A stretch of DNA of 64,000 nt, taken from assembly GCF_030177895.1 (NCBI RefSeq), contig NZ_CP123448.1:1798001-1862000 (forward strand), given 5' to 3'. Positions 39,672 to 48,601 of the stretch are shown piece by piece. A program made the translations under genes and the position numbers. Source of the stretch: Kingella negevensis. GTDB taxonomy: Bacteria; Pseudomonadota; Gammaproteobacteria; Burkholderiales; Neisseriaceae. Below the pieces are notes generated by a model. It saw only the letters and a list, made by a program, of their open reading frames with translations, searched no databases and had not been told where the DNA came from. Position 1 is the stretch's first letter. Every line of letters begins with the position of its first letter.

Positions 39672-41183
39672 TTATTCCGAAGTTTCTGCATTGTCTTCAG
39701 AGAACCAGTGAGCGCGCGCAGCCATAATCACTTTTTCCGCTTCTTCAGCCGTTACGCCTGTGATTTCTACCAATTCATCAATCGCCAACTCAGCCAAGTC
39801 ATCACGCGTGTTGATGTTTGCCTCAGCCAAGTGGCTCAACATATCTTCATCAACGCCTTCTAAATTGCGCAAATCATCAGCCACATTGCTCAATTTTTCT
39901 TCTATTTCTTGAGCCGCTTTCAGCAACACTTCACGCGCAGTCGCACGCAAAGATTCTGCTGCTTTTTCACTCACGCCTTCAATTTCTGCCAATTCAGAAG
40001 CAGGTACATAAGCGATTTCTTCAATGCTTGTGAAACCTTCTTGTACTAATGCGTTTGCGGTTGCTTCATCAGCATTTAATTGCGTCATAAACAATTCGCG
40101 AGCAGCGTTGTCTTCCGCTTCATCGCGTTCTTCTGCTTCTTTCACAGTCATAATGTTCAACTGCAAGCCAGTCAATTCTGCTGCTAAGCGCACGTTTTGA
40201 CCGCTACGACCAATCGCCAAAGCTAGTTGGTCTTCATTCACAATCACATCAACTGAATTGGTTTCGTCATCAATCACAATGCGGCTCACTTGTGCAGGCG
40301 ACAGTGCGTTAATCACAAATTGTGCCGTATCTTCGTCCCACAGCACCACGTCAATGCGCTCGCCACCGATTTCGTTAGACACAGCATTCACGCGCGAACC
40401 GCGTACACCGATACAAGTGCCTTGTGGGTCGATGCGTTGGTCGTTGGTGTGAACTGCGATTTTGGCACGTTGACCTGGGTCGCGCGCCACTTCACGGATT
40501 TCCAAAATGCCATCACGGATTTCAGGCACTTCCAATTCAAACAGTTTTCTCAAAAATTCAGGCGATGAACGCGTCATCATGATTTGTTTGCGACCGCCTG
40601 TAAATTCTTCCACTTTCAAGAACAATGCGCGGATTTTGTCGCCGCCACGGAAGTTTTCGCGTGGCAACATTTCTTCGCGTGGAATCAAAGCGTCCAATTT
40701 TGGCGCAAGTTCCACAATAATGCCGTGGCGTTCTACACGTTTTACCGTGCCGAGAATCACGTCTTCGCGAATTGCCAAGAAGTTATTTAAGATTTGTTCA
40801 CGTTCTGCATCACGAATTTTTTGCAGAATAATTTGTTTCGCTGTTTGTGCAGCCTGGCGACCAAACGCTTCATTCGGGATTTCTTCTTCGTAGTAATCGC
40901 CTACTTCAATTTGAATACCTGGGATTTCTTCTTGGATTTGCTCAATTGTTTTTTCCAATTCAGGATAGGTGTAGTCCAAATCTTCTACGATTAACCATTT
41001 GCGAACGGTAACGTAATCGCCTGTTTCGCGGTTGATACGCACCGCCAAGTTCATTTGTTCGCGGTCAGCTTTTTTGGTTGCCGCAATGCCTAAAGCCGTT
41101 TCCAAAGCTTCAAATACCACGTCAATATCTACTCGTTTTTCGCTCGCCAACACTTCAGCAAGTTGCAAAATTTCGCGACTCAT
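39672..41183 (-). CDS. nusA: transcription termination/antitermination factor NusA
   Basis: A 503-residue RNA-polymerase-binding protein: N-terminal polymerase-binding domain, S1 domain (about 135-200), two KH domains with [11 protein letters not shown] and [12 protein letters not shown], and two C-terminal acidic helical repeats. It affects pausing, termination and rRNA antitermination. It lies 18 bases after rimP and 11 before infB, so the three form one operon. Confidence 0.96.
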   Translation of the reverse strand: MSREILQLAEVLASEKRVDIDVVFEALETALGIAATKKADREQMNLAVRINRETGDYVTVRKWLIVEDLDYTYPELEKTIEQIQEEIPGIQIEVGDYYEEEIPNEAFGRQAAQTAKQIILQKIRDAEREQILNNFLAIREDVILGTVKRVERHGIIVELAPKLDALIPREEMLPRENFRGGDKIRALFLKVEEFTGGRKQIMMTRSSPEFLRKLFELEVPEIRDGILEIREVARDPGQRAKIAVHTNDQRIDPQGTCIGVRGSRVNAVSNEIGGERIDVVLWDEDTAQFVINALSPAQVSRIVIDDETNSVDVIVNEDQLALAIGRSGQNVRLAAELTGLQLNIMTVKEAEERDEAEDNAARELFMTQLNADEATANALVQEGFTSIEEIAYVPASELAEIEGVSEKAAESLRATAREVLLKAAQEIEEKLSNVADDLRNLEGVDEDMLSHLAEANINTRDDLAELAIDELVEITGVTAEEAEKVIMAARAHWFSEDNAETSE

Positions 41184-41201
41184 TCGGAATTTCTCCTGTG
41201 A

Positions 41202-41639
41202 TTAAAATTTAAATTCGGGTTTAATACGCGCTTTGTCCACATTAGACAATTCAATCGCAGCCACTTTGCCGTCAAACGACAAGTGAATGGTTTGCGTTGC
41301 TTCATCAAATGAATCGAGACGAGCGATAAAGTTTTTTTGACCGTCCACGGGTAAACGGGTTTTCAATTTAACCATGCTGCCTAAAAAACGCACGAAGTCG
41401 CTGGCTTTTTTCAGTGGGCGGTCTAAACCTGGGCTGGAAATTTCTAGGTTTTTGTAGTCCACGTCTTCCACCATAAACACGCGGCTTAAGTGGTTGCTCA
41501 CTGTGGCGCAATCTTCAACGGTAATGCCGCCTTCTTTGTCGATAAACACGCGCAAAGTGCCTTGTGCAGTTAATTCAAAATCTACCAGTTCGTAGCCCAA
41601 ACCTGGTAAAGTTGTATCTAAAATATTTTGTACTTCCAT
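41202..41639 (-). CDS. rimP: ribosome maturation factor RimP
   Basis: A 145-residue protein needed for 30S subunit maturation. The N-terminal domain has GYELVDFEL and [21 protein letters not shown] [12 protein letters not shown] marks the junction to the SH3-like C-terminal domain. It is first in the nusA-infB operon, behind a promoter and a possible attenuator at 41671-41728. Confidence 0.95.
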   Translation of the reverse strand: MEVQNILDTTLPGLGYELVDFELTAQGTLRVFIDKEGGITVEDCATVSNHLSRVFMVEDVDYKNLEISSPGLDRPLKKASDFVRFLGSMVKLKTRLPVDGQKNFIARLDSFDEATQTIHLSFDGKVAAIELSNVDKARIKPEFKF

Positions 41640-41670
41640 GATTTATTTAATTTCTATAGTCTATATAAAC

Positions 41671-41728
41671 AAAAAAATGACCGCTTGGGTCATTTCTCAG
41701 GGGTAATTGGGAAATTTGGCGTATTATA
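41671..41728 (-). promoter_or_regulatory. promoter and attenuator-like hairpin of rimP-nusA-infB
   Basis: On the minus strand a TATAAT box (41728-41723) is followed about 30 bases later by AATGACC-CAAGC-GGTCATT (41694-41676) and a seven-T run. This is a complete small terminator between promoter and rimP, suggesting attenuation of the operon. Whether NusA feeds back on it is inference. Confidence 0.5.
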
Positions 41729-41865
41729 ACGGTTTCTATTGTTGAAGAAAAGGGTTTTTGCTTTTAAATCAGTGTGGTAATTATTTTCAGGCAGCCTGAA
41801 AGAGAAATGAGAAAATTAAATTTTATTTTGAAACAAAATGTTAAATATATTTAAGGTTTGATTAG

Positions 41866-41893
41866 TTTACAAAAAATAAAACTGCTGTATAAT
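41866..41893 (+). promoter_or_regulatory. tRNA-Leu promoter
   Basis: TTTACA (41866-41871) and TATAAT (41888-41893) with 16-bp spacing, ending 18 bases before the tRNA. This is the best -35/-10 pair in the window. Confidence 0.75.
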
Positions 41894-41911
41894 TCGAATC
41901 TTTCCAAGCAA

Positions 41912-41996
41912 GCCCAGGTGGCGAAATTGGTAGACGCAGGGGACTCAAAATCCCCCGCCGCAAGGTGTGTCGGTTCGAGTCCGACCCTGGGCACCA
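41912..41996 (+). tRNA. tRNA-Leu (anticodon CAA)
   Basis: An 85-base tRNA with acceptor arms GCCCAGG/CCTGGGC, D-loop AAATTGGTAGACGC, anticodon loop CTCAAAA (anticodon CAA, reading UUG), a long variable arm typical of type II tRNAs, TTCGAGT in the T arm, and an encoded CCA end. It stands alone, followed by its own terminator. Confidence 0.97.
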
Positions 41997-42004
41997 AATC
42001 GCTA

Positions 42005-42039
42005 AAGAGAGTAAGTTTTAAAACTTACTCTCTTTTTTC
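42005..42039 (+). terminator. tRNA-Leu terminator
   Basis: AGAGAGTAAGTTT and AAACTTACTCTCT form a 13-bp stem followed by TTTTTT. Confidence 0.9.
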
Positions 42040-42062
42040 TTGTATATACTGTATAGCCATAT

Positions 42063-42100
42063 AAAAAAGCAGCCTGAAAAATCTTTCAGGCTGCTTTTTA
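42063..42100. terminator. bidirectional inverted-DUS terminator after efp
   Basis: AAAAAAGCAGCCTGAAA and TTTCAGGCTGCTTTTT arms, between tRNA-Leu and the 3' end of efp. Confidence 0.82.
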
Positions 42101-42111
42101 TTTTTTAGCGA

Positions 42112-42672
42112 TTAAGCGCGTTTGCGGAATTCGCCAGTGCGTGTATCGATTTCAATTTTGTCGCCGTTTTCAACGTAAGACATCACTTGGATTTCAGTAC
42201 CGCCTACCAAACGCGCAGTTTTCATCACTTTACCAGAAGTATCGCCTTTAACAGCAGGTTCAGTGTATTCTACTTCGCGAACGATGATAGTTGGCAATTC
42301 AACAGAGATTGGGTTGCCTTCGTAGAATGTCACTTCGCAGTCGTCTTCCATACCATCAACGATGAATTGCAATGCGTCGCCGATGTTTTCTGCTTCGATT
42401 TCGTATTGGTTGAACTCGTCGTCCATGAATACGTACATTGGGTCTGCAAAGTAGCTGTATTTGCAGTTTTTGCGAGACAAGATGATTACGTCAAATTTGT
42501 CGTCTGCTTTTACGATGGTTTCGCTGTTTGCGCCAGTCAGCAAGTTTTTCAATTTCAAGCTTACTTTAGCTGATGAACGACCGCCTTTGATGTATTCGGT
42601 TTTTTGCACAACCATAGGGTCGCTGCCAATCATAAATACGTTGCCTGAGCGCAATTCTTGTGCTGTTTTCAT
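42112..42672 (-). CDS. efp: elongation factor P (arginine-32 type)
   Basis: A 186-residue three-domain factor that relieves ribosome stalling at polyproline. The tip of domain I reads [10 protein letters not shown], placing Arg at position 32 in place of the Lys seen in E. coli. In beta-proteobacteria this arginine is rhamnosylated by EarP using dTDP-rhamnose. I chose ATG 42672 because upstream in-frame codons have no family match. earP, often adjacent to efp, is not next to it here; the rml donor-synthesis genes lie 12 kb away. Confidence 0.95.
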   Translation of the reverse strand: MKTAQELRSGNVFMIGSDPMVVQKTEYIKGGRSSAKVSLKLKNLLTGANSETIVKADDKFDVIILSRKNCKYSYFADPMYVFMDDEFNQYEIEAENIGDALQFIVDGMEDDCEVTFYEGNPISVELPTIIVREVEYTEPAVKGDTSGKVMKTARLVGGTEIQVMSYVENGDKIEIDTRTGEFRKRA

Positions 42673-42788
42673 TGTGTTTCTTTCAATAAAAGGGGTGGAT
42701 GTAAAACGCGCAATTTTAACGCAATTTTGTTTTTTGAGAAAGAGTAAACGCAGCCTGAAATCTTTGTAAAACCAAGAAATATTTATTT

Positions 42789-42885
42789 GGTAGAGACAAG
42801 GTTTATCCTTGTCCAATTTTTAACCTGCTGAAATTTTTATTTTTTCTGAAAATAGCAAAAGGACAGGGATAAACCCTGCCCCTAC
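42789..42885. repeat. opposed pair of GGTAGGGACAGGG-family repeats
   Basis: GGTAGAGACAAGGTTTATCCTTGTCC at 42789-42815 and its inverted relative at 42860-42885, in the gap between efp and the cytidylyltransferase gene. Confidence 0.65.
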
Positions 42886-42943
42886 TAAATGGCAGTTTGC
42901 ATAAATTTTAGTCTGAAAAATAGTTTTCAGGCTGCGTTTGGTT

Positions 42944-43879
42944 TCATGTCCAATAATAACGAATCAAGTGGAAGAAAATCGGTGCGGCAAAACACAAACT
43001 GTCCACACGGTCTAATACATTGCCTGCGCCGCGCGTGGTGTCTTTGCCCCAATGGCGAACGTCAACGCTGCGTTTGATTTGACGCATGACGTTGCTACCA
43101 AAAAAGCCAACGGTACTTAACACTGTGCCCACCATAGCAGCCTGAAACGGATTAAACGGTGTAATCCAATACAGACACATTGCCAAAATAGTCGCCACCA
43201 AAATGCTGAGAATAGCGCCCATTGGCACGGAACGATTACCTTGTTTGCCGCCTGTGTGTCGCCATAGATAGTAAATAATATCGCCTGTATGCACGACGAC
43301 AAGCATAAACAAAACAAGCAAAATGTGATAACCCTCAAAGCCTTTAATTGGCAAACTCATCAGCGCAGGGACGTGCGATAGGCAGTAAACCGTTATCATC
43401 AAGCCCCATTGCAATTTGGCGGTGCGGTCAAAGAAATGCGCGGTTTCGCCTGATAATTGCACGATAATTGGCAGCAATAAAAAGGCGTACACGGGAATCA
43501 GAATGGTGAACATGCTGAACCAGTTAATCGACACGAAATAGTATTGCAGCGGCAGCAAAATATAAAAACACGTTGCAACGGCGTTGTGGTCGCCGCGATG
43601 TCGGTAGATTTGGGTCATAAATTCGCGTAGGGCGGCAAACGATGCGACAAATGTGAGGGCAATCATACCGCCGCGCCCAAACCATGAGGCAACGAGCAAA
43701 ATCAGCGAGGTCGTCCACCACATATAAACGCGTGCTTGGTATTGTTTTAACAGGGGCGGACGTGCGCCGTTGTGGCGTTTTTCCCACCATTTTCCCAGCA
43801 GAGCGGCAATGCCGAGCAAAATGAAAATGCCAAAAAACACCATGCCTGCTAACACGGGTAAGTAGAAACCTGAATTCAT
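42944..43879 (-). CDS. phosphatidate cytidylyltransferase-like membrane protein (CdsA family)
   Basis: A 311-residue protein with about eight membrane helices. The C-terminal signature region SVDVRHWGKDTTRGAGNVLDRVDSL matches the CdsA family (S-x-x-x-R...K-D...G-H-G-G-x-x-D-R-x-D), most like the YnbB branch. It would make CDP-diacylglycerol from phosphatidic acid. Its start overlaps the acyltransferase gene by 4 bp, linking two consecutive phospholipid-synthesis steps. A second, primary cdsA probably exists elsewhere. Confidence 0.88.
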   Translation of the reverse strand: MNSGFYLPVLAGMVFFGIFILLGIAALLGKWWEKRHNGARPPLLKQYQARVYMWWTTSLILLVASWFGRGGMIALTFVASFAALREFMTQIYRHRGDHNAVATCFYILLPLQYYFVSINWFSMFTILIPVYAFLLLPIIVQLSGETAHFFDRTAKLQWGLMITVYCLSHVPALMSLPIKGFEGYHILLVLFMLVVVHTGDIIYYLWRHTGGKQGNRSVPMGAILSILVATILAMCLYWITPFNPFQAAMVGTVLSTVGFFGSNVMRQIKRSVDVRHWGKDTTRGAGNVLDRVDSLCFAAPIFFHLIRYYWT

Positions 43880-44550
43880 ACTGTCCCCTCCTTATATTGT
43901 ACTTTTTTCTCTGGTGGTACTAAATCCAACATGGCTGTGCGCGCGCGTTGCAAGAAATCGTCTTTGGATTCTTCAGGCTGCAAAAAGAGTTCGTTGCCGA
44001 TATGCACATCGCAGAGCATGGGAACGGGGACGAGTTTGCCTTTTGGTAAGACTTGTTTGATGTTGTCAATCCAAATGGGGACGAAGCCGATTTCGGGGTT
44101 GGCTTTTGCCAAGTGGTAAATACCACTTTTGAAGGGCAGTAGCAAAATATCGTCGCTGGTGTTGCGTGTGCCTTCGGGAAAGATAATCAGCGATGAATTT
44201 TCGTTAATCGCGTCTGACATTTGTTTGGTGATGGATTTGGGGTCGTTGCCGTTGCGCATAATCAGCAAGCCATTGAAAACGCGGTTGCTGATGAAACGGC
44301 GGAATTTGCCTTTGAGCCAATAATCTGCGCCTGCAACGGGGCGAGCCATGGTGCGCCAGCGTTTGGGCAGGGAAATCCACACCATCACAAAATCGCCGTG
44401 GCTGTTGTGGTTGGCAAAATAGACTTTTTTTTCTGTGGCAAAGGGAATATCGCCGTCAAATTTGGGGCGTATGCCTGTGATGAATGCCACAAACAAATAT
44501 AAACCGCCACGGAAAAGTTTGGCGGCGATGTTGAGTAACTTGGTTTTCAT
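43876..44550 (-). CDS. 1-acyl-glycerol-3-phosphate acyltransferase-like protein (PlsC family)
   Basis: A 224-residue acyltransferase. The catalytic box NHNSHGD fits HxxxxD, and FPEGTRN is the glycerophosphate-binding block; an N-terminal hydrophobic segment anchors it in the membrane. ATG 44550 is chosen; an in-frame extension to 44700 would read backwards through the Correia-like element at 44625-44731. It makes phosphatidic acid, the substrate of the overlapping CdsA-like gene downstream. Confidence 0.9.
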   Translation of the reverse strand: MKTKLLNIAAKLFRGGLYLFVAFITGIRPKFDGDIPFATEKKVYFANHNSHGDFVMVWISLPKRWRTMARPVAGADYWLKGKFRRFISNRVFNGLLIMRNGNDPKSITKQMSDAINENSSLIIFPEGTRNTSDDILLLPFKSGIYHLAKANPEIGFVPIWIDNIKQVLPKGKLVPVPMLCDVHIGNELFLQPEESKDDFLQRARTAMLDLVPPEKKVQYKEGTV

Positions 44551-44624
44551 TTTGTTTGGAAAGGTTAAGAAATAATAAGATTGTAGCGGATTTATGCAGC
44601 CTGAAACAGCTTTAACTTGATAAC

Positions 44625-44731
44625 TATAGTGAATTAAAATAAAAATGAGACAAGGCGACAACGTCCGCCGTGTGCGAATAGCACATAAGGACGTTGGCAA
44701 CGCTGTATCATTGCGATTTTAATTCACTATA
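44625..44731 (-). mobile_element. Correia-like miniature element, copy 3
   Basis: 107 bp bounded by TATAGTGAATTAAAAT and ATTTTAATTCACTATA, the most Neisseria-like terminal repeats of the four copies, with core GACAAGGCGACAACG and GTTGGCAACGC. It is inverted relative to the other copies and lies 75 bases upstream of the plsC-type gene, where its terminal repeat could add promoter activity. Confidence 0.82.
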
Positions 44732-44789
44732 TTTGATAAGGGTTAAACTTTTCAGGCTGCTTTTGAGTACACGATAAAACACGTCATTA

Positions 44790-44874
44790 GTAGGGTGTGC
44801 CACGCGCACCAAAATCTTCAGGCAGCCTGAAATATTGATTTGATTAAAAAAATAGTGCGCGGGGTACACCCTAC
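44790..44874. repeat. opposed pair of GTAGGGTGTGCC-type short repeats
   Basis: TAGTAGGGTGTGCCACGCGCACC at about 44788-44810 and the inverted GTGCGCGGGGTACACCCTAC at 44854-44874 flank an uptake sequence. Confidence 0.65.
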
Positions 44875-45318
44875 GGAAAAACTGTTGTGTGCTATCAGGC
44901 AGCCTGAAAAATCAATGTTCATGCACATGGTCGCAAGCGGCGTGTTCACAAGCAAACCCAACACTGCCACAACCAGCATCGCCGTGCTGGAAACTGTCAC
45001 GGGTTTAAACGCCCGAATAATGACTTCAACAATAATCCACGCTGCCATAATAACGAGCGTTAAGCCATTGAGTGCCGCCGCTAAAATTTCCACGCGCTGA
45101 TAGCCGAAACTCTTTTGCGAATTGGCGGCTTTTTCTGCCCATTTAAACGCGAGCAAAGCTAATGCTAATGAAGCTGCGTCCGAAAGCAATGCCAAGCTGT
45201 TGCTTAACCAGCCAGCGGCGGCTTCTACCAGCATGAAACTTGCAATCACGGCAAAGGAAATCAGCAGGATTTTTTTGTTTTCTGTGTGGTGGTCGTGAGA
45301 ATGGTTGTGGGCGGACAT
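44818..45318 (-). pseudogene. cation diffusion facilitator transporter, truncated
   Basis: The open frame begins with a His-rich MSAHNHSHDHH and has the first helices of a CDF zinc exporter (SFAVIASFMLVEAAAGWLSNSLALLSDA, then FGYQRVEILAAALNGL). It lacks the rest: homology ends at VLGLLVN near 44955, and the last residues come from uptake and short repeats. In addition the usual LLSDAGHMLSDA reads LLSDA only, a 7-residue loss between short repeats that removes metal-site residues of helix II. It is probably non-functional. Confidence 0.75.
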
Positions 45319-45356
45319 GGTATTTCCTTGTGTGGAGTTTTCAGGCTGCCTGAAAG

Positions 45357-45977
45357 TTATTCAATGCCACATAGTTTATGAGTTTGAATGCTGAGTTGCC
45401 AGTGGGGTGTATTGCTGCGCTCGTTGAGTTTGCCAAGCAAAGTGATGGTTTCGAGTAGGTTCATTTTGCCGTTGATTTCACACGGGGAGAGGTAGTAGCG
45501 GTCGGCTTGAATTTTTTGTTCGACTTGGTGGCAGAAGGTTTCTGTTTCTTCGCTATCGACGACTATTCGGACTTCGTGGGCTTTTTTGATGCAGTTTTTT
45601 TCATAGGCTTGGGCGTATAAACGCTTTGGGCTGGTAGCGATGTAGTCGATTTGCGGCGGTACGTCTTTCAGCCCGTTGGTTTCTATTGCGATGTAGTAGT
45701 TTTCTGCTTTGAGTTGGTCTAGCAAGGTTTCTATTTGGGGTTGTATGGTGGGTTCGCCGCCTGTGATGATGATGTTTTTTGCTGTGAAACCATGTACTTT
45801 GTCCAAAATATGCGACAAGCTCATTGTGCCAAATTCGTTGTAGTTGGTGTCGCACCAATGGCAGGCGAGGTTGCATTTGCCAAAGCGAATGAAAATGCTG
45901 GGCATACCTGTGTTGTAGCCTTCGCCTTGCAGGGTTTCAAAAATTTCGACGATTCTGTAGGTGGGCTGGTGTGTCAT
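45357..45977 (-). CDS. queE: 7-carboxy-7-deazaguanine synthase
   Basis: A 206-residue radical SAM enzyme of the queuosine (preQ0) pathway. The [4Fe-4S] motif is CNLACHWC (C-X3-C-X2-C), with FETLQGEGYNTG before it and the SAM-binding ITGGEPT after it. It converts carboxytetrahydropterin made by QueD. ATG 45977, overlapping the queD stop by 4 bp, is preferred to 46013. Confidence 0.94.
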   Translation of the reverse strand: MTHQPTYRIVEIFETLQGEGYNTGMPSIFIRFGKCNLACHWCDTNYNEFGTMSLSHILDKVHGFTAKNIIITGGEPTIQPQIETLLDQLKAENYYIAIETNGLKDVPPQIDYIATSPKRLYAQAYEKNCIKKAHEVRIVVDSEETETFCHQVEQKIQADRYYLSPCEINGKMNLLETITLLGKLNERSNTPHWQLSIQTHKLCGIE

Positions 45978-46399
45978 TCGCTGTACTCGCAGTATGAGGT
46001 TGGGGTTTCCCATAGGCGGACGAGGGAAATGGGGAGCTGGGCTTGGGTTTTTAATACGTTGTAGATGTGGCGTGTCATTTCTTCGGCGGTGGTGCGTGTG
46101 GGAATGCCGTAGGTTTTGGAGTTGAGTTGATTGAGTAACTGGGCGACTTGGCTTTCGCGCTCGCTAGTGGTGTCGTAGATAAAGGCGTGGTCCATCTTGT
46201 CCAGAATGTGGGTTTTGACTTGGGCTTTTAGGTCGGCGAAATCCATTACCATGCCTTTTTTTGCGCCTGTTTCATGCAGACTGCCTGTGATTTCGACTTG
46301 TAAGATGTAGGTGTGTCCGTGGAGGTTTTGGCATTTGCCGTCGTGTCCGTCTAGCATGTGTGCCATATCAAAGCTGAATTCTTTGGCGGTTTTAAACAT
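45974..46399 (-). CDS. queD: 6-carboxy-5,6,7,8-tetrahydropterin synthase
   Basis: A 141-residue enzyme of the PTPS family. Zinc-binding histidines lie in FDMAHMLDGHDGKCQNLHGHTY, with the catalytic Cys in the same block, and the substrate Glu in LWETPTSYCEY. It makes the QueE substrate from dihydroneopterin triphosphate. It is first in a queD-queE operon. Confidence 0.94.
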   Translation of the reverse strand: MFKTAKEFSFDMAHMLDGHDGKCQNLHGHTYILQVEITGSLHETGAKKGMVMDFADLKAQVKTHILDKMDHAFIYDTTSERESQVAQLLNQLNSKTYGIPTRTTAEEMTRHIYNVLKTQAQLPISLVRLWETPTSYCEYSE

Positions 46400-46463
46400 T
46401 GTGTTCCTTTGTGGGTTTGGGGATTTTCAGGCTGCCTGAAGATTTTGGTGCGCGGGGCGCACC

Positions 46464-46823
46464 CTACTGGGTTTGTGCAAAACTGGTTTTCAGTAAATCT
46501 AAGATTTGGTTTTCAGGCAGCGTGTTGTCTAATCGGACGCTGAGCCAGTGTTTTTTGTTCATGTGATACGCTGGGGCGAAGCCGTGTTGTCCGCTTAATT
46601 GGGTTATCCATTCGGGCGGCAATTTTACGTTGATGATGTCGAGTTCGTCCACATCGCTTAAGCTGATTTGGCTGCCTGAAACGCGCATGATGATGGCGAA
46701 CCATTTGCGGTTACTGCTGTGGCGATATACGGCGTAATCGGGGTGTTTTGTCCAAAGGTATTCGGGTTCTGTGCCGTATTGGTTGGCGATGTGTTGGGTA
46801 AGCCATTCTCTTTGGGTGGGCAT
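46464..46823 (-). CDS. MmcQ/YjbR family DNA-binding protein
   Basis: A 119-residue protein of the MmcQ/YjbR (CyaY-like) family. It has the conserved sequence HPDYAVYRHSSNRKWFAIIM, then VNVKLPPEW-like INVKLPPEWITQL and the C-terminal HWLSVRLD block. The cellular role of the family is not established. A short palindromic repeat overlaps its 3' end. Confidence 0.85.
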   Translation of the reverse strand: MPTQREWLTQHIANQYGTEPEYLWTKHPDYAVYRHSSNRKWFAIIMRVSGSQISLSDVDELDIINVKLPPEWITQLSGQHGFAPAYHMNKKHWLSVRLDNTLPENQILDLLKTSFAQTQ

Positions 46824-46847
46824 GGGTTGTTCCTTTTTGCAGCTTTT

Positions 46848-46956
46848 TATAGTTAATGCACTTATCTTTATAATACTGCGTTACCAACGCCCTTATGTAC
46901 TATGCGTACACGGCGAGCGTTGTCGCCTTGTCTTAAAAATAATTGCATCAACTATA
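46848..46956 (+). mobile_element. Correia-like miniature element, copy 4
   Basis: 109 bp, TATAGTTAATGCA to TGCATCAACTATA. It is almost identical to copy 2 (10251-10360), including the GTACACGGCGAGCGTTGTCGCC core. It lies just upstream of the MmcQ/YjbR gene. Confidence 0.8.
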
Positions 46957-46977
46957 GTACATGACAATTTTTATTTT

Positions 46978-47004
46978 GGAGCGTCGGCGGCTCGCCGACG
47001 CTCC
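46978..47004. repeat. GC-rich short palindrome (GGAGCGTCGGCGGCTCGCC)
   Basis: A 27-base perfect palindrome, GGAGCGTCGGCGG-C-TCGCCGACGCTCC in form. A second copy at 47866-47887 lies inside the 3' end of the TPR lipoprotein gene. Confidence 0.7.
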
Positions 47005-47062
47005 ATTTTGTGTCGTGTATTAAATGGCAGCCTGAAAAGTTTTTCAGGCTGCATTTTGTTTT

Positions 47063-47818
47063 TTAAAGCTCTAAATCGTGCCAAAAATGGTTGAGTTCAT
47101 GCAGTTGGTTGTAGGCGGTCAGGTCGATTTGTAGCGGCGTCATGCTGATGTAGCCTGCTTCGCAAGCGGCGAAATCGGTGTCGCTTTCAAAATCGGCGAT
47201 GTCGCCTGCGGGTCCTATCCAATAGATGTCGCTGCCGCGTGGGTCGGTGCTGTGGATAACGTTTTGTATATGGTGGCGTCGTCCTAAGCGTGTGATTTTG
47301 TGTCCTTGCAGTTTTTCAGGCTGCACCGCGGGAATGTTGATGTTCCAGAGGATTGGGTTGCGCGGCGGCTGGCTGAGTAGGTGGCGCAAAGTTGCCCATA
47401 CAGCACGTTCTACGGTGTTGCTGTATTGGCTGAAGTGGTTGCTGTTGAGCGAGAAGGCTACGGCTGGAATACCCATGAGATAGGCTTCGGTGGCGGCGGC
47501 GACTGTGCCTGAATAGAGGGTGTCGTCGCCCATGTTTGCGCCGTGGTTTACGCCTGATAACACTAGGTCGGGTTTGAAATCTTTGAGGGCGTGTAAGCCG
47601 ATGTGTATGCAGTCGGTGGGTGTGCCGTTCACATAATAGAAGCCGTTTTCTGCGCTGCGGATTTTGAGGGGGGTTTCTAGTGTGAGAGAGTTGCTGACGC
47701 CGCTTTTGTTGCTTTCGGGAGCAACGACGCGGACGTTGGCAAATTCGCCTGCAATTCGGGCGAGTAGGGCGATGCCTTGGGATAGGTAACCGTCGTCGTT
47801 TGAAATGAGAATGTTCAT
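47063..47818 (-). CDS. surE: 5'/3'-nucleotidase SurE
   Basis: A 251-residue metal-dependent phosphatase acting on nucleoside monophosphates, with a role in stationary-phase survival. The metal site is in [11 protein letters not shown] and the later [23 protein letters not shown] contributes the serine ligand. A DUS hairpin follows the stop. Confidence 0.95.
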   Translation of the reverse strand: MNILISNDDGYLSQGIALLARIAGEFANVRVVAPESNKSGVSNSLTLETPLKIRSAENGFYYVNGTPTDCIHIGLHALKDFKPDLVLSGVNHGANMGDDTLYSGTVAAATEAYLMGIPAVAFSLNSNHFSQYSNTVERAVWATLRHLLSQPPRNPILWNINIPAVQPEKLQGHKITRLGRRHHIQNVIHSTDPRGSDIYWIGPAGDIADFESDTDFAACEAGYISMTPLQIDLTAYNQLHELNHFWHDLEL

Positions 47819-47850
47819 GGGATTACTTTCTTGATTTGAGGGTTTTCAGG

Positions 47851-48594
47851 CTACTTTTTGGATTTGTCGGCGAGCCGCCGACGCTCCATTTTGGGGTATT
47901 TGGTTAATTTGGTTTGGGCGCGTTTGGCTGCGCTGCTGTTGGGATAACTGCGTTGCAGGTTGCGCCATGTGTCTTTGGCGATGTCTTGCTGTTGAATTTT
48001 CCATTGGCATTCGCCTACGCTATACAAGGCTTCGGCGGCGGTGTTGCTGCCTGAAAATCGGGTGGCGTAGCGTTGCCCGATATTGATGACGCTTTGGCAG
48101 TTGTTGAGTTTTTGGTGGCTTTGCAGCAATAAATACATGGCTTGCTGTGCGGTGTGGCTGCCGTCGCCGCCTGAGTCTGCGTCGTGCAGGGTTTGGGTGG
48201 CGGCGCGGTAATCGCCTTTTTTATATTGCTGCTGGGCGGTTTCTAGTAGGTTTACGAGTGGGTCGGATAGGGTGATGGTGGGTTGCGCGGCGGTTCTTTG
48301 GGTTTGGGGTTTGGATTGCTTTTTTGTGGGCTGCTGGGCCACTGGACGTTTTTCTAGCTGGTGCACGCGGGTTTGTAGCTGCTCTACTTTTTGCTCAAGT
48401 TTGGCGACTTGCATGGCAAGCTGTTCGTATTCTTCTTGGTGCGAGGGTGTGGGATAGGGAATTGAGGCTTCGGGCTTTTCTTCTTCGTAAACAGGGGTAG
48501 GCGTTTGGGTTTTCAGGCTGCTATTTGGGGCGATTGTGTTACATGCGCTTAGGCTGAATGCGATGAGTGTGGGGAGTAGGGTTTTGGTTTGCAT
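47851..48594 (-). CDS. TPR-containing lipoprotein with coiled coil (CpoB/YbgF-like)
   Basis: A 247-residue lipoprotein: lipobox LSAC (Cys18), a Pro/Glu-rich spacer, a coiled coil (about 54-82, AMQVAKLEQKVEQLQTRVHQLE), a Gln/Pro linker and TPR-like helices (about 115-230). The plan resembles CpoB/YbgF, which links Tol function to cell-wall synthesis, but no tol-pal genes are nearby, so this is only structural similarity. The final residues MERRRLADKSKK are encoded by a short palindromic repeat, so the C-terminus was extended or altered by the repeat. Confidence 0.8.
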   Translation of the reverse strand: MQTKTLLPTLIAFSLSACNTIAPNSSLKTQTPTPVYEEEKPEASIPYPTPSHQEEYEQLAMQVAKLEQKVEQLQTRVHQLEKRPVAQQPTKKQSKPQTQRTAAQPTITLSDPLVNLLETAQQQYKKGDYRAATQTLHDADSGGDGSHTAQQAMYLLLQSHQKLNNCQSVINIGQRYATRFSGSNTAAEALYSVGECQWKIQQQDIAKDTWRNLQRSYPNSSAAKRAQTKLTKYPKMERRRLADKSKK

Positions 48595-48601
48595 GATGTT
48601 T

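Noticed and set aside
37734..39863. Long reading frames opposite infB and nusA (for example 38946-39863)
   Set aside because: They mirror the biased Ala/Lys/Glu-rich coding of infB, have no start signals or known domains, and overlap a certain gene completely.
44551..44700. N-terminal extension of the PlsC-type acyltransferase
   Set aside because: The extra 50 codons are encoded by a Correia-like element and spacer DNA; the family start is MKTKLLN at 44550.
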